Source of the DNA: Sinanaerobacter chloroacetimidivorans
GTDB taxonomy: Bacteria; Bacillota; Clostridia; Peptostreptococcales; Anaerovoracaceae
NCBI RefSeq assembly: GCF_018128545.1
Contig: NZ_JAGSND010000022.1
Span: 1-57,852, forward strand
Direction of reading: 5' to 3'
DNA: 57,852 bases
The notes under the pieces are model-generated. The model ran no database searches. It worked only from the letters and a program-made list of their open reading frames with translations, and was not told the DNA's origin. The position numbers and the translations under genes were made by a program. Within the stretch, counting starts at the first letter, position 1, and each line of letters begins with the position of its first letter. Below, in pieces: positions 8,984-16,659 of the stretch.

Positions 8984-11062
8984 TTACGAGATCTGATATT
9001 TACCTTTCTTTCTGATCAACTGTGTCTGGCTGATCCCTATAGCTTTTGCGGCCTTTCTCGTGGAGCCGTATTTATCACAGGCATATTGAATAATATTTTT
9101 CTCAAAGCTTCCTACCATGTCATCTAAAGTAAGCATTCCGCCGTCTTCAAAGGCGGTATCACCCACATTCTCTCGAACCTTGTCGAAAAGATCCGTATGC
9201 AGCTCCTTCATCACATCAAGAGATGTAATGGTTTCGCCTTTTGCCGTAATCAGCAGTCTCTGTACTACATTTTCAAGCTCTCTGATGTTTCCGGGCCAGC
9301 TGCATTCCTTCAAATAAGCCAGCGCATCCTCGGCAATGGTTCTTTGCATCCCGAATTTTTCCATGTACTTCTTCATAAAGTACTCCACCAGAGCCGGTAT
9401 TTCAGCTTTTCTTTCATCCAAAGACGGCACTCTGATCGGGAACACATTCAAACGGTAATATAAGTCTCTCCTAAATTTTTTCTCTTCTATCAGTTTTTCC
9501 AAATTCCTATTGGTAGCGGAAATAATCCTTACATTGGTTTTAATAGGTTCGGTTCCGCCAACTCGATAGAACTCGCCGTCCTGCACCACTCTCAGCAGTT
9601 TTGCCTGTAAGTCCTGAGGAAGTTCTCCCACTTCATCCAGAAAAATGATGCCGTTATCGGCCATTTCAAAGTATCCCTTTTTCCCTGTCTGATTGGCTCC
9701 TGTAAAAGAGCCTTTTTCATATCCAAAAAACTCGGATTCCATGAGATTATCAGCAATAGCGGCGCAGTTGATCTTAATAAAGGGCTGCATCCTTCGATTG
9801 CTGTTTTTCTGTATGATGGTTGCCACTTTTTCCTTGCCCACGCCGGTATCTCCGGTGATGAGCACATTGCAGTCATATTTGGCGACACTGAGAATCTCAT
9901 CCACCACCATAGTCATGGCTCTGCTTTCACAGATAAAATCCTCCACAAGACTCTTACGGTATCCGGACAGTTCAAAGCCTTTTTTAGTTCGGCCCAAAGG
10001 ATAGGCAATATTATCTTCCACCTTGCTTTCGGTGACTATGGCCTTCTCCAGATAGGGAGCCAGTTCTTTTACGATCTGTATATCAAATTCGTCATACCGG
10101 TCAAGGTAGCCGTCAGCACAGCGGATATCCAGCTGCCTCGAGATGGATTCGGTGAGATAAAGCGCAATATTATAGTTGTTGATGAGGTTGGCAAAGCAAA
10201 CCGTCCCCCCTGATTTGGTAGCGAGTATATTAATGGTCTCCGCCCCCGGAATATCAGCACAGTTGATGCTGAGATCAAAGAAGGCATCCGCATTGAGTCT
10301 GGTAATACACTCCATAGGCTTCAGGATATTGACATAATGGATTTCCGTAAATATTTCAGACAGTAATGTATCGATGCTCTTTCCCTTCACCTTCATTTCC
10401 GATTTATTATCGAAAAGGCAGACAATGTGAGCAGACGGCCCTGCGGCCTTTCTAACGGCATAGCCAAAGAGCATGTTGGTTAACAAATTATTGCCCACTA
10501 CCAGAAAATTTTCTTTCCCTTTGGCACAGCTTCCGACGGTATAAAGGGTTCCGGATTCGTCAAAGGCATAAAGAAGCAGATTTACCGGCACTCCCTCCGG
10601 CCTTTTTACCGTAGGAAATTTATCGAACAGAATAGCGTAGCCTTCCGCGTCAATTTGATTATAGGTCATATCCACCCGGTTGATTCTGCTGATATAAAGC
10701 GGTATGGCCGCCAGCGAGGCATTGCAGATCACCTCGTCCCCAACCTTCAGTCCCTTTTCATTGTGATACTCCGGCCCGATTTTCTCAACCGTTCCATAGA
10801 GCAGCCCCCCGGTATCCGTAACAGGGTTATGGAGCTTTCCTCGTTTAATTACAATATCTATGATTCTGTCTTTAATTTTTTCAATATTATTATTACATTC
10901 AATGCAGATCTGTTTAAAGCTCGTGCTCTCAATATGTAGCTTTTTAATGGAAACCCTAAGCTCATTGGGAAGGATTTCTCTATTATTGTCTACTTTCCAG
11001 GCTGAAGTGGACAAGACGTGCTGAGGCTCGATGACCCGGTTTGTTCCATATAAATTAAACAT
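8984..11062 (-). CDS. Sigma-54-dependent activator with a Kdd-like sensor domain
   Basis: 692 aa. Residues 1 to about 345 align along their length with Kdd (shared features include GTxRVI, NPVTxxGG, YGTVEKIGPEY, INCADI and ATKSGGTVCF), but the Kdd glycine loop IGGGGKSGL is replaced by VGNNLLTNM, so NAD binding is probably lost. Then comes a sigma-54 AAA+ domain: Walker A GDTGVGKE (about 400), the sigma-54 contact loop GSFTGA (about 452; usual form GAFTGA), Walker B GIIFLDEVGEL, and a C-terminal Fis-type helix-turn-helix (TRKAAKAIGISQTQLIRKKG). No receiver, GAF or PAS domain. It has a good AAGGAGGGG site. It most likely senses a lysine-pathway diamino acid and activates kdd and kal. Confidence 0.95.
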   Translation of the reverse strand: MFNLYGTNRVIEPQHVLSTSAWKVDNNREILPNELRVSIKKLHIESTSFKQICIECNNNIEKIKDRIIDIVIKRGKLHNPVTDTGGLLYGTVEKIGPEYHNEKGLKVGDEVICNASLAAIPLYISRINRVDMTYNQIDAEGYAILFDKFPTVKRPEGVPVNLLLYAFDESGTLYTVGSCAKGKENFLVVGNNLLTNMLFGYAVRKAAGPSAHIVCLFDNKSEMKVKGKSIDTLLSEIFTEIHYVNILKPMECITRLNADAFFDLSINCADIPGAETINILATKSGGTVCFANLINNYNIALYLTESISRQLDIRCADGYLDRYDEFDIQIVKELAPYLEKAIVTESKVEDNIAYPLGRTKKGFELSGYRKSLVEDFICESRAMTMVVDEILSVAKYDCNVLITGDTGVGKEKVATIIQKNSNRRMQPFIKINCAAIADNLMESEFFGYEKGSFTGANQTGKKGYFEMADNGIIFLDEVGELPQDLQAKLLRVVQDGEFYRVGGTEPIKTNVRIISATNRNLEKLIEEKKFRRDLYYRLNVFPIRVPSLDERKAEIPALVEYFMKKYMEKFGMQRTIAEDALAYLKECSWPGNIRELENVVQRLLITAKGETITSLDVMKELHTDLFDKVRENVGDTAFEDGGMLTLDDMVGSFEKNIIQYACDKYGSTRKAAKAIGISQTQLIRKKGKYQIS

Positions 11063-11109
11063 ATTGTCCCCTCCTTATTTTCTTTCACAAATAGAATCAT
11101 GAGAAATGC

Positions 11110-11126
11110 ACCGAAACGAAATCGGT
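11110..11126. promoter_or_regulatory. Inverted repeat, candidate activator site upstream of kal
   Basis: ACCGA-N7-TCGGT with CGAAA in the centre, ending exactly 30 bp before the -24 element of the kal promoter. The kdd promoter has a comparable element at the same distance, also with a central CGAAA on the promoter strand. Candidate enhancer for the Kdd-like activator. Confidence 0.5.
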
Positions 11127-11139
11127 TCACTTTCCGCAT

Positions 11140-11145
11140 ATTATA
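11140..11145 (-). promoter_or_regulatory. Possible -10 box for the sigma-54 activator gene
   Basis: TATAAT on the minus strand, inside the divergent control region between the activator gene and kal. No good -35 box is visible. If real, it places the regulator's own promoter between the inverted repeat and the kal -24 box, which would allow autoregulation. Confidence 0.35.
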
Positions 11146-11156
11146 AGGATAACCTA

Positions 11157-11173
11157 TTGGCATACTATTTGCA
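11157..11173 (+). promoter_or_regulatory. Sigma-54 (-24/-12) promoter of kal
   Basis: TTGGCATACTATTTGCA, identical to the kdd promoter in the -24 half and differing at two positions after it. Located about 59 bp upstream of the kal ATG. Confidence 0.9.
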
Positions 11174-11231
11174 ATTTATTTTTTATATAAGGTATAATAA
11201 AAAAGTATTGAAAATCAAAAGGAGAAAGATT

Positions 11232-11621
11232 ATGGAAAAGATTACTTCTACCATTAGATTAAGAATGTCGCACAAGGATGCTCATTACGGCGGCAGCCTG
11301 GTGGATGGAGCTCACATGGTTCATTTATTCGGAGATGTCGCTACGGAGCTTCTGATTAAGCTTGATGGAGATGAAGGCTTATTCTTAAAGTACACCGATG
11401 TTCAGTTTTTAGCACCGACTTTTGCAGGAGACTATATTGAAGCATACGGAGAAATATATGAAGTAGGAAATACATCGAGAAAAATGAGATTTGAAGCAAA
11501 AAAAGTAGTGGCTGCCCGTCCGGACATCAGCCCATCCGCTGCGGATTTCCTGGACGAACCTATCGTGGTTTGCAGAGCCGAAGGCATCTGTGTAACACCG
11601 AAGGAAAGTAAGAGAAAATAA
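11232..11621 (+). CDS. kal: 3-aminobutyryl-CoA ammonia-lyase
   Basis: 129 aa hot-dog-fold protein starting [21 protein letters not shown], with [26 protein letters not shown] and [17 protein letters not shown] typical of Kal. It removes ammonia from L-3-aminobutyryl-CoA to give crotonyl-CoA, linking lysine fermentation to butyrate formation. The start at 11232 has an AAAAGGAG site; the open frame continues further upstream through the promoter but that part is not coding. It is transcribed divergently from the rest of the cluster, with its own sigma-54 promoter. Confidence 0.95.
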   Translation: MEKITSTIRLRMSHKDAHYGGSLVDGAHMVHLFGDVATELLIKLDGDEGLFLKYTDVQFLAPTFAGDYIEAYGEIYEVGNTSRKMRFEAKKVVAARPDISPSAADFLDEPIVVCRAEGICVTPKESKRK

Positions 11622-11635
11622 AACATCAAAAAAAA

Positions 11636-11681
11636 TAAGTTCGCCCTCAATTTGTTTCACAGATTGGGCGCGCTTATATTA
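11636..11681 (-). repeat. Partial copy of the 86-bp repeat family (first hairpin only)
   Basis: Read on the minus strand it resembles the first hairpin of the kamA-leader repeat (CGCCCAATCTGTG...AATTGAGGGCGAACTTA). The second hairpin is missing. It lies just after the kal stop codon and before the terminator. Confidence 0.7.
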
Positions 11682-11683
11682 GT

Positions 11684-11718
11684 AAAGAGCCCAATGATCT
11701 TTGAGAATTGGGCTCTTT
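11684..11718. terminator. Bidirectional terminator between kal and mnmM
   Basis: AAAGAGCCCAA and TTGGGCTCTTT form an 11-bp stem with a 13-base loop between two convergent genes. Short T runs follow the stem on both strands. Confidence 0.85.
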
Positions 11719-11735
11719 GCTTTCCGATAACAGCC

Positions 11736-12311
11736 TTATTTTTTTGTAATAAGCAGCAGTTCCGGAGGATTTTTCTTTTGATTGGGATAACTAAGATATG
11801 CGGTATGATACTTCTTTTCTGAAAGCTGCGAAGCAAAAGAAAGAAGTGCTTCTTTTTCGTGCATTCCTTCTTCATGTCCGCTGTAAACAATCAGTACAAC
11901 AATGCCGTTTGGCTTGATGAATTCCAGAGATTTCTCCACTGCCGGCAGCGTGGTCTGTACTTTGGTGGTCAATTCCTTGTTCGCCCGGGGGAGATAGCCA
12001 AGATTAAATACAATGGCAGAAACACCTCCCTTTTCCTCTTCTGCAAGATAATTCCCCATATTATGATGGGAATCCAGGATTAGCCTGCAAACGTCGAAAA
12101 AGCCTTCTTCCTTTAGAAGGCTTTCCGTTTTCTTCAAGGCTTCTTGCTGAATGTCAAAAGCAAGAACCTTTCCCCCTTTGCCTGCCAGTTTTGCCAACGC
12201 CAGGGTATCGTTGCCGTTTCCTGCCGTAGCATCAATGACCAAGTCTCCGGGGGAGATATATTCTTCCATGATTTTCACGGATAGTCTGGTTGGCTTTGTA
12301 ATTAGATTCAT
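11736..12311 (-). CDS. mnmM: SAM-dependent methyltransferase, MnmM (YtqB) family
   Basis: 191 aa Rossmann-fold class I methyltransferase. The SAM-binding motif is VIDATAGNGNDTLALA (around residue 25), followed by the acidic loop KVLAFDIQQEAL. The family signature FNLGYLP (around residue 104) is present. Members of this family (B. subtilis YtqB) methylate nm5s2U34 of tRNA to mnm5s2U; older annotation calls them rRNA methylases. It is followed by a terminator shared with kal and preceded by the rluB-type gene. Confidence 0.85.
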   Translation of the reverse strand: MNLITKPTRLSVKIMEEYISPGDLVIDATAGNGNDTLALAKLAGKGGKVLAFDIQQEALKKTESLLKEEGFFDVCRLILDSHHNMGNYLAEEEKGGVSAIVFNLGYLPRANKELTTKVQTTLPAVEKSLEFIKPNGIVVLIVYSGHEEGMHEKEALLSFASQLSEKKYHTAYLSYPNQKKNPPELLLITKK

Positions 12312-12380
12312 AATCGTTTTCCTGGTTTGCAGAATGTAATCCCAAAATTTTATCGTTTGGTGTCAGAAAGTCCGTGCCGC

Positions 12381-13085
12381 TTAGCACTCTTTCAAATATT
12401 CGATTTCTTTCGCCGTAAGCTTACGATAATGCCCCTGCCTCAAATGTCCCAGGTACAGTTCTCCGATAGCAACTCTTTCAAGTTCAAGCACTTTATTTCC
12501 AACGGCTGCAAACATCTTTCTGACCTGTCTGTTTTTGCCTTCAAATATTTTGATCTCCACAATAGCTGATCGTTCAGCCTGCTTGATCACATTTACGATT
12601 GCTTTTGAAGTGACAAAACCGCCGATATCCACGCCGTTTCTCAGCTTATAAATCTTTTCATTGGAGAGCTGCCCGGAGACTCTGGCCCGATACGTTTTAT
12701 AGACATGATGCTTCGGATGAGTCAGCTTATAAGCAAGTTCACCGTCATTGGTCATCAGAAGCATGCCCGAGGTATTATAGTCCAGCCTTCCGATGGGGAA
12801 TACCCTTTCTTCAATATCATTTACCAGGGTCATTACCGTCGGTCTGCTTCTTTCATCCTCTGTAGAGGTGATATATCCGATAGGCTTATTCAGCATGATG
12901 TATACTTTTTTGGCGTCTTTCCGGATAGTTTGTCCATTTACTTCAACGACATCTCCTTCTGCCACATCGTAACCCATCTCTTTCATAATCATGCCGTTGA
13001 CTTTTACTTTCCCCTGCTGGGTCAGTTCATCCGCCTTTCTTCTGCTGGCGATTCCGGCCTGCGCAATATATTTATTCAAACGCAT
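12381..13085 (-). CDS. Pseudouridine synthase, RsuA/RluB family
   Basis: 234 aa. An N-terminal S4 RNA-binding domain (MRLNKYIAQAGIASRRKADE) is followed by the catalytic domain with GRLDYNTSGMLLMTNDG, containing the catalytic aspartate, then KTYRARVSG and FEGKNRQVRKMF. It isomerises a uridine in ribosomal RNA. Length and motifs fit RluB (23S U2605), but RsuA-family members are hard to tell apart by reading. Confidence 0.9.
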   Translation of the reverse strand: MRLNKYIAQAGIASRRKADELTQQGKVKVNGMIMKEMGYDVAEGDVVEVNGQTIRKDAKKVYIMLNKPIGYITSTEDERSRPTVMTLVNDIEERVFPIGRLDYNTSGMLLMTNDGELAYKLTHPKHHVYKTYRARVSGQLSNEKIYKLRNGVDIGGFVTSKAIVNVIKQAERSAIVEIKIFEGKNRQVRKMFAAVGNKVLELERVAIGELYLGHLRQGHYRKLTAKEIEYLKEC

Positions 13086-13146
13086 CTTGATTTCTCTCTT
13101 TCTTTTTCATTTTACCTAACAAGATATTTTAACATAAATCTGCCAA

Positions 13147-14496
13147 CTATGAAAGTCTTGGCACTGCCCGATATCCAATCATTTCTTCTATCCTCCCTGC
13201 CATTCTTAAGAGTTGATTGTCCTTTGATGCCGTCAGATAAAAGCCGTAGGGCATGCCATCCCGGAATAATCCATAAGGAATTGTTATGATTGGGAATCCT
13301 GTATATTGAGAAATAAAATCATTTTGAAATAGAATACAAACGTCAAGATTACTCAGCTGTTTTTCCATTTCCATTCTTTTCTTTTGTCTATCCAGCAGCA
13401 TTTGAAGATAGTTTTCTTCCCTTAATTCTCCGCTGGTATTTTCTTCAGCGTCCAGCAATATGGACTGACCATATTTCAACGCTTGATCCGAGTGCAAAAG
13501 ATTATACTCTATAATGTCCTTCAGAGAATGTATCGGATACGTTTCTGGCAGATTAGACAGATAACGGTTCAGAGAGTATTTAAATTCATGGAGCTGGATT
13601 GTTTTTATGTCATCCGCCTGCACTTTCGGCAAAGAAACATATTTTATCGTGGCACCTGATTTTTCCAAATGCCGAATGATCTCTCCGGCTTTTATTTCCA
13701 TTTCCGGCGACAGATTTTCCATGGAGGACTGGTGGATTCCAATTACCGTCTCTTTTAGATTTACATCTTTTATGTCAAGGCTGGTATTTTGAATTTCGGA
13801 AAACAAAATAGCTGAATCTATGACGCTGCGGGTCATTGGCCCTGCCGTATCCAGCGTAAAACTAACAGGGATAACGCCCTGCAGGCTCAGCGCTTCTATT
13901 GAAGGACGAAAGCCGACAATGCCGTTATGAAATGCCGGTTCGGTGATGGATCCCGAGGTATCGGTACCCAGCGATGCGGCACAAAGATTTGCTGTTACCG
14001 CTACAGCTGACCCTGTACTGGATCCGGAGGGATCTCCGGTTTTATTGTAAGGAGATCTTACATCTCCGCCTCTTGCGCTGTAACCGGCCTTCATGCCTCT
14101 TGCCATATGATTGGCGAATTCCGTCATGTTGGTCTTGCCAAGAATCACCGCACCCTTTTGTCGCAGGATCTTAACAATATCCGCATCGGAAGGAGCAATG
14201 GAGTCTGCCAATGCCAGTGAACCGGCGGAGGTGTGCATATGGTCCGCTGTGCCGATGTTATCTTTTAAAAGAATGGGGATTCCGTACAACTTGGATCTGT
14301 TTTCCGGCTTCTTACCATCCAGCTCCGCTGCGATGGACAGCACCTCCGGATTGATTTCCAAAATGCTGTTCAGCTTGTCTTCTCCCTGGTCATATAAATA
14401 AATTCGTTTTAAATATTCTCCAACGAGCTCTTTTATGCTTATTTTCTGATTGCATATCATCTCATGGAGCCGGCTGATGGTCATTTCCTCAATCAT
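13147..14496 (-). CDS. Amidase signature family enzyme
   Basis: 449 aa. The amidase signature Ser-cisSer-Lys machinery is visible: catalytic lysine in GIPILLKDNI (about residue 75) and the Gly/Ser-rich GDPSGSSTGSAVAV plus GTDTSGSITEPAFHNGIVGFRPS. It resembles stand-alone amidases rather than GatA, since it has no gatB/gatC neighbours and is slightly short. I chose the ATG at 14496 because AAGGAG lies just before it; an upstream TTG at 14538 would put that site inside the gene. The substrate is unknown. Confidence 0.88.
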   Translation of the reverse strand: MIEEMTISRLHEMICNQKISIKELVGEYLKRIYLYDQGEDKLNSILEINPEVLSIAAELDGKKPENRSKLYGIPILLKDNIGTADHMHTSAGSLALADSIAPSDADIVKILRQKGAVILGKTNMTEFANHMARGMKAGYSARGGDVRSPYNKTGDPSGSSTGSAVAVTANLCAASLGTDTSGSITEPAFHNGIVGFRPSIEALSLQGVIPVSFTLDTAGPMTRSVIDSAILFSEIQNTSLDIKDVNLKETVIGIHQSSMENLSPEMEIKAGEIIRHLEKSGATIKYVSLPKVQADDIKTIQLHEFKYSLNRYLSNLPETYPIHSLKDIIEYNLLHSDQALKYGQSILLDAEENTSGELREENYLQMLLDRQKKRMEMEKQLSNLDVCILFQNDFISQYTGFPIITIPYGLFRDGMPYGFYLTASKDNQLLRMAGRIEEMIGYRAVPRLS

Positions 14497-14527
14497 TCGT
14501 GTACATTCTCCTTGCTCTATAAAAGTT

Positions 14528-14556
14528 AAGGCTGTCAAATAGTCATTGACAGCCTT
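14528..14556. terminator. Terminator between FAD oxidoreductase and amidase genes
   Basis: Perfect 11-bp stem (AAGGCTGTCAA/TTGACAGCCTT) with a 7-base loop. T-rich sequence follows on both strands (AACTTTT on the minus side). It probably ends the oxidoreductase transcript just before the amidase start. Confidence 0.8.
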
Positions 14557-14646
14557 ATTTTATGCATTTCTATTAAATAAATTATATTTTCTTATTATAA
14601 TTGAGTACAAGCTTACAAATTATTTATAAGCGATACATAATATCTA

Positions 14647-15948
14647 CTAAATAATAGGTTCCTTATAAATATTCTCCAGATCATATTTTTTTACTCTTTT
14701 CCTGACTGCTTTCGGATCTGTCGTATAAAGACCCTTTTCCTGCATTCTTTGGAAATATTCTGCGCCTGCAAAGGTATATCTCGTCATCAAACCGTCTTTG
14801 GTTTTGATCTTTCTGTTTGCATAAGAGATCAAATCTCCTGTTGCAAGCTGCCTTGGCAGTTCCAAAGGCCGAATGCCCTTTAAGTATCTTGCGCTGTTAT
14901 AACCCGCAAGGGTTCCTGTTGTAATCGCCTCTGTATGACCCACAAAAAGTCCTGATTTCTCTCCGCCGCAGAGAAGGTTTTCAAGACCGGTTACCCGCAT
15001 ATGATTGTCTCTCTCCGCTACTGATAAGTATCGAACGGAATTGCCTTTTCCGCCTGCATAAGGATCGGCGTATCTGGCATTTTCAAAGCCAGGTACGGCT
15101 CTCAGCTTCTCCAGAGGAAAATAGGGGGTCATAATTTTTGCATAACCTGTATCTAGTAAAACAATATTTTCAGCATATTCATCCAATGCATATTGTTGAC
15201 ATACTTTTAAATCGAGTTTTTCCTTGGCCACTTCTTCCTGCCTCAGCGGAATGACTGCCACTCCGGTTTCCTCAAGCATTTTCTGAATGTCTTCAGAGAG
15301 TGATGATTTTTCCAGTTTACCAGAGCCGCTGAAGGCACCGAAGGCGCCATCCTTTCTCTGACCCATAATATCATTCTTGCCGGCCTTTTGTGTAATACTG
15401 ACCCTTGGGCCAAAGGCAGGACATCTCAGGACACACATACAGCATCCGTTTCCATAAGTAAGACAATTTCCCATAGGGCCTGTGGATCCCGTACATTCTA
15501 CAAATACATCACCTTCTATGATGCTGCCGTCCGCAAGTACGATTCCCTTGAGAACACCATCTCCATTGGCAGTTTTTTCTGTTTCCATAACCACATCCAC
15601 TGCTCTGGCTATGGTTCGGACTTCAATTCCTGTTTCCTTTAGAAGGCGCCTTACCTGTGGTTCGACTTTTATGACATCGTACAGGCTGGCGTGTTTGTGT
15701 CCTGGAAAGTCCACATTGACATGCCGGGACAATTTATCGGTGATCCCAAAGAGTTCACTTGCTCCGAGTGCTATATTTTCTTCGGCGGCAGTAAATCTGC
15801 CGTTGTTTCTCATAATACCACCAACATTACCAAGTCCAAGCAGCATATCTGTTTTCTCCACCAGGGAAACCTCTGCTCCCGCTTTTCTTGCAGCCAAAGC
15901 AGCCGCGATGCCGGACCAGCCTCCGCCGATGATCACAACTTTATACAT
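14647..15948 (-). CDS. FAD-dependent oxidoreductase with a cysteine cluster
   Basis: 433 aa. An N-terminal FAD-binding dinucleotide motif (VIIGGGWSGIAAALAARKAGAE) is followed by LVEKTDMLLGLGNVGG. A cysteine-rich stretch CCMCVLRCPAFGP (near residue 170) could hold an iron-sulfur cluster or redox-active disulfide. The C-terminal GLENLLCGGEKSGLFVGHTEAITTG recalls the FAD-binding end of the TrmFO/GidA group, but the protein lacks the rest of those families. No membrane segment. Single gene bounded by a terminator and a palindrome. The substrate is unknown. Confidence 0.75.
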   Translation of the reverse strand: MYKVVIIGGGWSGIAAALAARKAGAEVSLVEKTDMLLGLGNVGGIMRNNGRFTAAEENIALGASELFGITDKLSRHVNVDFPGHKHASLYDVIKVEPQVRRLLKETGIEVRTIARAVDVVMETEKTANGDGVLKGIVLADGSIIEGDVFVECTGSTGPMGNCLTYGNGCCMCVLRCPAFGPRVSITQKAGKNDIMGQRKDGAFGAFSGSGKLEKSSLSEDIQKMLEETGVAVIPLRQEEVAKEKLDLKVCQQYALDEYAENIVLLDTGYAKIMTPYFPLEKLRAVPGFENARYADPYAGGKGNSVRYLSVAERDNHMRVTGLENLLCGGEKSGLFVGHTEAITTGTLAGYNSARYLKGIRPLELPRQLATGDLISYANRKIKTKDGLMTRYTFAGAEYFQRMQEKGLYTTDPKAVRKRVKKYDLENIYKEPII

Positions 15949-15970
15949 CTAATTGCCTCCATTTGTTCAA

Positions 15971-15989
15971 AATATGCTATTAGCATATT
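15971..15989. promoter_or_regulatory. Palindrome before the FAD oxidoreductase gene
   Basis: AATATGCTA-T-TAGCATATT, a perfect 9-bp inverted repeat 23 bp upstream of the oxidoreductase start. Position and size fit an operator; the cognate regulator is not identifiable. Confidence 0.45.
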
Positions 15990-16116
15990 CGCGGCAGGAG
16001 GGAAATGATACAGGAAACCGGGAGCAATTTACGGGTAAACTTGGTCTTCTTAAGAAAGGTAAAAATTTACAGTGTCCGCCTTAGTTTCAGTGTATATTTA
16101 ACATTTTGAAAGCGGG

Positions 16117-16515
16117 CTATTCATCAGGCCAGATCAATTTCTTCTCAACATCATTTGAGAGGTAGACCTCATCTATGGTCTCCGTATCGCAGGGAATCTT
16201 AATGTCAAAAGATGCATCCCCATCCCAAATACCAAAAAACAAATTATATTTCAGACCGATGTAAAGTTTTCGATCAGCTATGTCATACACATATCCCACA
16301 AAACGGTCTCCACTGTATGTCGTACTGCCTCTTACAGCAATATGATCCTCATTGACAATAACATCGCTGACATAAATTCCACTGGGATAGGTACACATCT
16401 TAAAATCCCAGAACCGCCAGCCATATCTTGCCCATAAAAAGATGGTGCTGCTGATGCAAAAGAGGATCAGAACAAAAATTATAATTTTTCGGACTATTTT
16501 ATTATTGATTGCCAT
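16117..16515 (-). CDS. Hypothetical protein with one N-terminal membrane segment
   Basis: 132 aa from the ATG at 16515 (MAINNKIVRKIIIFVLILF), preceded by AAAGGA; an upstream ATG would add 11 residues. One hydrophobic helix (residues about 9-27) is followed by an extracellular domain rich in aromatic residues and beta-strand-like stretches (GIYVSDVIVNEDHIAVRG, RKLYIGLKYNLFFGIWDG). No cysteines that suggest a lipoprotein. Family not recognised. Codon use is more AT-rich than the neighbouring metabolic genes. Confidence 0.65.
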   Translation of the reverse strand: MAINNKIVRKIIIFVLILFCISSTIFLWARYGWRFWDFKMCTYPSGIYVSDVIVNEDHIAVRGSTTYSGDRFVGYVYDIADRKLYIGLKYNLFFGIWDGDASFDIKIPCDTETIDEVYLSNDVEKKLIWPDE

Positions 16516-16601
16516 TTTATCAACATTTCCTTTCGTGTTGCTAAGCAAATCTTATTGCTGATCCTCACCGGGGATTCGGAATATTGAGGAAGCTACCTGT
16601 A

Positions 16602-16657
16602 AATTTATATATTAGAAACGAGAAGCTACTTTTCTTCTCGTTTCTAATATATAAATT
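16602..16657. terminator. Very long perfect hairpin after the secreted-protein gene
   Basis: Two 24-bp arms that are exact reverse complements (containing ATTAGAAACGAGAAG and CTTCTCGTTTCTAAT) flank an 8-base loop CTACTTTT. It starts 3 bp after the stop codon of the secreted protein. It lacks a clear T run, so it may stabilise the 3' end rather than, or as well as, terminate. Confidence 0.65.
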
Positions 16658-16659
16658 AA

